In this document: in pieces, positions 5,931 through 9,249 of the stretch
How the letters are laid out: the number at the start of each line of letters is the position of its first letter
Position numbering within the stretch: position 1 is the stretch's first letter
Origin: Actinoplanes liguriensis
Lineage (GTDB): Bacteria; Actinomycetota; Actinomycetes; Mycobacteriales; Micromonosporaceae
DNA: 9,249 bases
Direction: 5' to 3'
Assembly: GCA_000715855.1 (NCBI GenBank)
Contig: KL571270.1
Span: 11,794 to 21,042, forward strand
Position numbers and translations under genes: made by a program
Notes under the pieces: model-generated
The model's database searches: none
What the model was told of the DNA's origin: nothing
The model's input: only the letters and a program-made list of their open reading frames with translations

Positions 5931-6224
5931 TCAGTCGTCGTCGCCGTACAGCCGGCGCTTGACCGAGAGGAGCTCGATCTCCGGACGGCCGGCCACCTGG
6001 TTCTCACAGGTGTCGATCACCGCCCGCGCCTGTGCGGGGTCGGGGGCGACGACGGCCACCCCGATCTGTGCCCGGCCGTGCAGGTCGTGGAAACCCACCT
6101 CGGCGGCGCTCACCTCGAACTTCTTCAGCATCGCGATGATCGGGCGGACATACGAGCGCTTCTGCTTGAGCGATTGCGCGTCACCGGGCAGGAGCAGGTC
6201 GAAGACTGCGGTCTCGGTATACAT
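5931..6224 (-). CDS. ylxP: DUF503 / YlxP-family protein
   Basis: A 97-aa protein of the DUF503 family, small alpha/beta proteins usually encoded between infB and rbfA in Gram-positive bacteria. The recognisable pattern is the N-terminal strand followed by DAQSLKQKRSYVRPII (15-30), which fits the family's SLKxKRxxxxxI core, then EVSAAEVGFHDLHGRAQIGV and the C-terminal LLSVKRRLYGDDD. The biochemical role is not established; location and co-inheritance suggest a link with ribosome maturation or translation. The ATG at 6224 is forced, because an in-frame TAG lies a few codons upstream. No good Shine-Dalgarno is close: the only purine-rich run, GGAAGGGGG, is about 16 nt away. This suggests weak or coupled translation from the methyltransferase gene, which ends 34 bp upstream. 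Confidence 0.92.
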   Translation of the reverse strand: MYTETAVFDLLLPGDAQSLKQKRSYVRPIIAMLKKFEVSAAEVGFHDLHGRAQIGVAVVAPDPAQARAVIDTCENQVAGRPEIELLSVKRRLYGDDD

Positions 6225-6258
6225 CAGCGAGACAGGCTACGCCCCCTTCCGCCGCTGG

Positions 6259-7284
6259 TCAGCCCCTTTTCCGAGCGACGATCACGTCACGCTCGATGCC
6301 CTGGTCGACGCGGTGCTCGAAGTATCCGTACTCCACCAGGTCCAGGCCGGCGGCGAGCAGGATGTCCTCGGCCAGCTCGCGCCGGGCGACCTTCACGTTC
6401 CAGGAGAGGCCGATCGCGCCACCCGGGCGCAGCAGCGGCAGCCACTCCGGCACGGCCCGCTCCAGCAGGTCCAGCGGGCGGCGGGAGATGCCACCGGCGT
6501 CGTCGTAGGAGCCGTGCGCCACGCCGTACGGCAGGTCGGCGACCAGCACGTCCGCCACGTTGCCCCGGAGCAGGCCCTCCAGCCCGGTGGTGTCGGCGTG
6601 CAGGACGGTCACCTTCTGCACGGCGCCGGCCTTGTGGTCGTCCTTGCTGGCGGCCATCGTGACCTCCAGGCGGCGGGCGGCACGGCGACCCTGGCGGCGC
6701 ATCGGCACCAGCTCGGCGGTGTGCTTGAGCCGCTTGCGCTTCAGCCACGTCTGCAGGAACAGTTTGTACGCCTCGACGTCCTTGCCGTCGATCTCCACGC
6801 CGAGCGCGTCGTAGCCGTACATCAAAGCCTGGTTGAGGGTCGTCCCGCGGCCGCAGAGCGGGTCGAGCACGGTGAGGTGCCCGTCCAGCATCTTCTCGGC
6901 GGACGCCGACGCCAGCAGGGTCAGGTTCAGGACCAGCTTGGTGAACTGCTCGTTGGTCTTGCCCGCATACTTCGGGATGGTGATCAGGTCGCTGTCGTAG
7001 CGGGCCAGCGGGCTCAGCTCCACCGGGCGCAGCAGGTCGCCCTCGACCAGCTCGAACAGGGCGTAGGCCGACGACAGGTTCGACACGTAGGCGATGTCCC
7101 GCGGGCTCAGCTCCGCGGTGAACGTCAGGTACTCCACACCGCCGATCGGGCCGGCGCCGATCTCCTCGAGCGACGAGGAGAGCACCGGCGCGAACGCGGC
7201 CAGCTCCGCCTGGGAGATGCGGGACGCCTGGTCGGCGTAGACGCGGTTGGCGGACGGGGCGAGCAGCATGGCGTAACGGGACAT
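6259..7284 (-). CDS. TRM11-like SAM-dependent methyltransferase
   Basis: A 341-aa protein. Residues 1 to about 130 form an N-terminal domain without clear motifs, compatible with an RNA-binding role. The Rossmann methyltransferase domain follows: SAM-binding motif I VLDPLCGRGTTLNQA (139-153), an acidic residue after strand 2 in GVEID (162-166), and the catalytic loop DLPYG (250-254), a variant of the N/D-P-P-Y motif of enzymes that methylate exocyclic amino groups. This arrangement resembles the TRM11 tRNA guanosine-N2 methyltransferase group, and the translation-gene setting favours an RNA substrate. Amino-methylating DNA methyltransferases share the core, so a DNA substrate is not excluded. 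A basic stretch at 181-206 (KRKRLKH, RRQGRRAARR) sits between motifs and could hold nucleic acid. The ATG is preceded by GGGAGGA about 8 nt upstream. It lies between the infB terminator-like hairpin and ylxP. Confidence 0.85.
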   Translation of the reverse strand: MSRYAMLLAPSANRVYADQASRISQAELAAFAPVLSSSLEEIGAGPIGGVEYLTFTAELSPRDIAYVSNLSSAYALFELVEGDLLRPVELSPLARYDSDLITIPKYAGKTNEQFTKLVLNLTLLASASAEKMLDGHLTVLDPLCGRGTTLNQALMYGYDALGVEIDGKDVEAYKLFLQTWLKRKRLKHTAELVPMRRQGRRAARRLEVTMAASKDDHKAGAVQKVTVLHADTTGLEGLLRGNVADVLVADLPYGVAHGSYDDAGGISRRPLDLLERAVPEWLPLLRPGGAIGLSWNVKVARRELAEDILLAAGLDLVEYGYFEHRVDQGIERDVIVARKRG

Positions 7285-7312
7285 CCGCTCATCCTCCCAG
7301 CGGGGAAATGGG

Positions 7313-7343
7313 GCGGCCCCGGCGGGTAACCCGCCGGGGCCGC
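7313..7343 (-). terminator. Perfect 15-bp GC hairpin after infB
   Basis: A perfect inverted repeat: GCGGCCCCGGCGGGT (7313-7327), one central base, then its exact complement (7329-7343). It begins 13 bp after the infB stop. On the minus strand it is followed by CCCCATTTCCCC, which has only three Ts, so it is a strong stem without a proper U-tract. Because the methyltransferase ribosome binding site lies about 14 bp beyond it, partial termination (attenuation) or an RNA-processing or 3'-protection role is as likely as full termination. Confidence 0.7.
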
Positions 7344-7356
7344 TGAAAGCCGGGGA

Positions 7357-9228
7357 TCAGGCCCGCGGCTTCTCCCGCATCTCGAAGGTCTCGATCACGT
7401 CGCCAACCTGCGGCGTGCCGAAACCACCGAACGTCAGACCACACTCGAAGCCCTCGCGGACCTCGGTCGCGTCGTCCTTGAACCGCTTGAGCGAGCTGAT
7501 GGTGACGTTCTCCGCCACCACGGTGCCCTCGCGGATGATGCGCGCCTTGGAGTTGCGGCGGATGAGACCGGACCGGACCATACAGCCGGCGATCAGACCG
7601 ATCTTGGACGAGCGGAAGACCTCGCGGATCTCCGCCGTGCCCAGCTCGACCTCTTCGTACTCCGGCTTGAGCAGGCCCTTGAGCGCCGCCTCGATCTCCT
7701 CGATGGCCTGGTAGATCACGCTGTAGTAGCGGATCTCCACGCCGGCGCGGTCGGCCATCTCCTTGACCTTGTTCGAGGCCCGGACATTGAAGCCGATGAT
7801 CGTCGCGGTCTGCTCCGACGAGGCCGACGCCAGGTTGACGTCGCTCTCGGTGATCGCACCGACGCCGCGGTGGATGACCTTGAGCTGGATCTCGTCCGGG
7901 ATCTCGATCTTGAACAGCGCGTCTTCCAGCGCCTCGACCGAACCCGAGCTGTCGCCCTTGATGACCAGCGTGAGCGAGGTCTTCTCGCCCTCCTTCAGCT
8001 GGGCCATGAGCGTCTCGAGAGTGGCCTTGGCACCCGAGTTGGCGAACGCGGCCGCACGACGGCGAGCCTGCCGCTGCTCGGCGATCTGCCGGACCGTGCG
8101 GTCGTCCTCGGCCGCCAGGAACGTGTCGCCGGCGCTGGGCACCGACGTCAGACCCAGGACCAGGACCGGACGGGCCGGACCCGCCTCGGCGACCTGCTGG
8201 CCGTTCTCGTCGAGCATGGCCCGGACGCGACCGTGCGCGCCACCAGCCACGATCGAGTCGCCGGCACGGAGCGTGCCCTTCTGCACCAGGACGGTGGCGA
8301 CCGCGCCGCGGCCCTTGTCCAGGTGCGCCTCGACCGCGACACCCTGAGCGGGGCCGTCGATCGGGGCGGTCAGCTCCAGCGACGCGTCGGCGGTCAGCAG
8401 GATGGCCTCGAGGAGGTCGTCGATGCCGATGCCGGGCTTCGCCGCGACGTTGACGAACATGGTGTCGCCGCCGTACTCCTCGGCGAGCAGGCCGTAGTCC
8501 GTCAGCTGCTGCCGGACCTTGTCCGGGTTGGCGTCCGGCTTGTCGACCTTGTTCACCGCGACCACGATCGGCACCTCGGCGGCCTTGGCGTGGTTGAGCG
8601 CCTCGACCGTCTGCGGCATCACGCCGTCGTCCGCCGCCACCACGAGGATGACGATGTCGGTGACCTGCGCACCACGAGCACGCATGGCGGTGAACGCCTC
8701 GTGACCCGGGGTGTCGATGAAGGTGATCGCCCGGTCCTGCCCCTGGTGGGGGACGACGACCTGGTAGGCGCCGATGTGCTGGGTGATGCCACCCGCCTCG
8801 CCGGCGACCACGTTGGTCTTGCGGATCGCGTCGAGCAGCTTCGTCTTACCGTGGTCGACGTGACCCATCACCGTCACGACCGGGGGACGGGTGACCAGGC
8901 GGTCCTCCGCGACCTCGGCGTCGAGGTTGATGTTGAACTGCGCGAGCAGCTCACGGTCCTCGTCCTCGGGGCTGACGATCTTGACGTCGAAGCCGAGGTG
9001 CTCACCGAGCAGCAGCAGCGTGTCGTCGGAGACCGACTGCGTCGCCGTGACCATCTCACCCAGGTTGAACATCTCCTGGACGAGCGAGCCCGGGTTCGCG
9101 TTGATCTTGTCGGCGAAGTCGGACAGCGAGGCGCCACGCGACAGCCGGATCTCCTGACCCTGACCGCGCGGAGCACCCGAGCTCATCTGCGGAGCCGACA
9201 GGTTGTCGAACTCTTGACGACGCTGCTT
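7357..9228 (-). CDS. infB: Translation initiation factor IF-2, 5'-truncated
   Basis: IF2 is the GTPase that places initiator fMet-tRNA on the 30S subunit and promotes 50S joining. About 623 native residues are present, ending normally at TGA 7357. Numbered from the residue after the artefact (KQRRQEFDN), the fragment begins with the basic linker and the IF2_N-type segment ([20 protein letters not shown]). The G domain follows, with GHVDHGKT (122-129), GGITQHIGA (146-154), DTPGHEAF (172-179) and NKVD (226-229); the G5 position reads AAK, not SAK. Domain II, the linker domain with [11 protein letters not shown] (425-435), and the C2 fMet-tRNA-binding domain ending EMREKPRA complete it. Actinobacterial IF2 is about 1000 aa, so roughly 350-400 N-terminal residues are missing. 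The loss is caused by the end of the assembled sequence at a library adapter, not by mutation. Confidence 0.97.
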   Translation of the reverse strand, partial: KQRRQEFDNLSAPQMSSGAPRGQGQEIRLSRGASLSDFADKINANPGSLVQEMFNLGEMVTATQSVSDDTLLLLGEHLGFDVKIVSPEDEDRELLAQFNINLDAEVAEDRLVTRPPVVTVMGHVDHGKTKLLDAIRKTNVVAGEAGGITQHIGAYQVVVPHQGQDRAITFIDTPGHEAFTAMRARGAQVTDIVILVVAADDGVMPQTVEALNHAKAAEVPIVVAVNKVDKPDANPDKVRQQLTDYGLLAEEYGGDTMFVNVAAKPGIGIDDLLEAILLTADASLELTAPIDGPAQGVAVEAHLDKGRGAVATVLVQKGTLRAGDSIVAGGAHGRVRAMLDENGQQVAEAGPARPVLVLGLTSVPSAGDTFLAAEDDRTVRQIAEQRQARRRAAAFANSGAKATLETLMAQLKEGEKTSLTLVIKGDSSGSVEALEDALFKIEIPDEIQLKVIHRGVGAITESDVNLASASSEQTATIIGFNVRASNKVKEMADRAGVEIRYYSVIYQAIEEIEAALKGLLKPEYEEVELGTAEIREVFRSSKIGLIAGCMVRSGLIRRNSKARIIREGTVVAENVTISSLKRFKDDATEVREGFECGLTFGGFGTPQVGDVIETFEMREKPRA

Positions 9229-9249
9229 CTGTCTCTTATACACATCTCT
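9229..9249. other. Tn5/Nextera mosaic-end adapter, not genomic
   Basis: Positions 9229-9247 read CTGTCTCTTATACACATCT, identical over all 19 bases to the hyperactive Tn5 mosaic end found in Nextera-type library adapters. Two further bases (CT) complete the window. On the minus strand it adds the codons for M/V-Y-K-R-Q in frame with infB, a well-known adapter artefact at protein N-termini in databases. Genomic sequence ends at 9228. Confidence 0.97.

Noticed and set aside
9229..9247. Genuine Tn5/IS50 transposon end interrupting infB
   Set aside because: The sequence is the engineered mosaic end rather than a natural IS50 end, it sits at the very end of the sequence, and no transposase or target duplication is visible.

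Overview
The window is high-GC actinobacterial chromosome. G/C-rich third codon positions, GTG starts and the order infB - methyltransferase - ylxP (DUF503) - rbfA - nrnA - dinF-type MATE gene - truB suggest Micromonosporaceae (Actinoplanes/Micromonospora-like). The family placement is inference. Every gene I can support lies on the minus strand, so transcription runs from the right end of the window to the left.

Right block (9228 down to 4331), translation and RNA maturation: the C-terminal two-thirds of infB (IF2), a strong GC hairpin, a TRM11-like SAM-dependent methyltransferase, ylxP, rbfA (30S maturation) and nrnA (DHH/DHHA1 nanoRNA and cyclic-dinucleotide phosphodiesterase). rbfA and nrnA overlap by four bases (GTGA). 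The block closes with a convincing intrinsic terminator just after nrnA.

Middle (4330 to 3861): a roughly 308-bp gap holds the terminator, an AT-rich pair of 17-bp direct repeats and a strongly self-complementary segment. It is followed by a 29-codon small gene with an excellent ribosome binding site.

Left block (3860 to 107): a DinF-type MATE transporter, a 58-bp tandem duplication of its 3' end, truB (tRNA U55 pseudouridine synthase), and a polytopic membrane diguanylate cyclase that starts 18 bp after truB and is probably co-transcribed with it. A GGDEF protein that makes c-di-GMP therefore lies in the same neighbourhood as NrnA, whose family can degrade nucleotide second-messenger products.

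The right end is not genomic. Positions 9229-9247 are exactly the 19-bp Tn5/Nextera mosaic end used in sequencing libraries. It puts a false 'MYKRQ' N-terminus on the infB translation. The real infB is simply cut off at 9228. I saw no CRISPR array, insertion sequence, tRNA, rRNA or convincing novel defence-type system.
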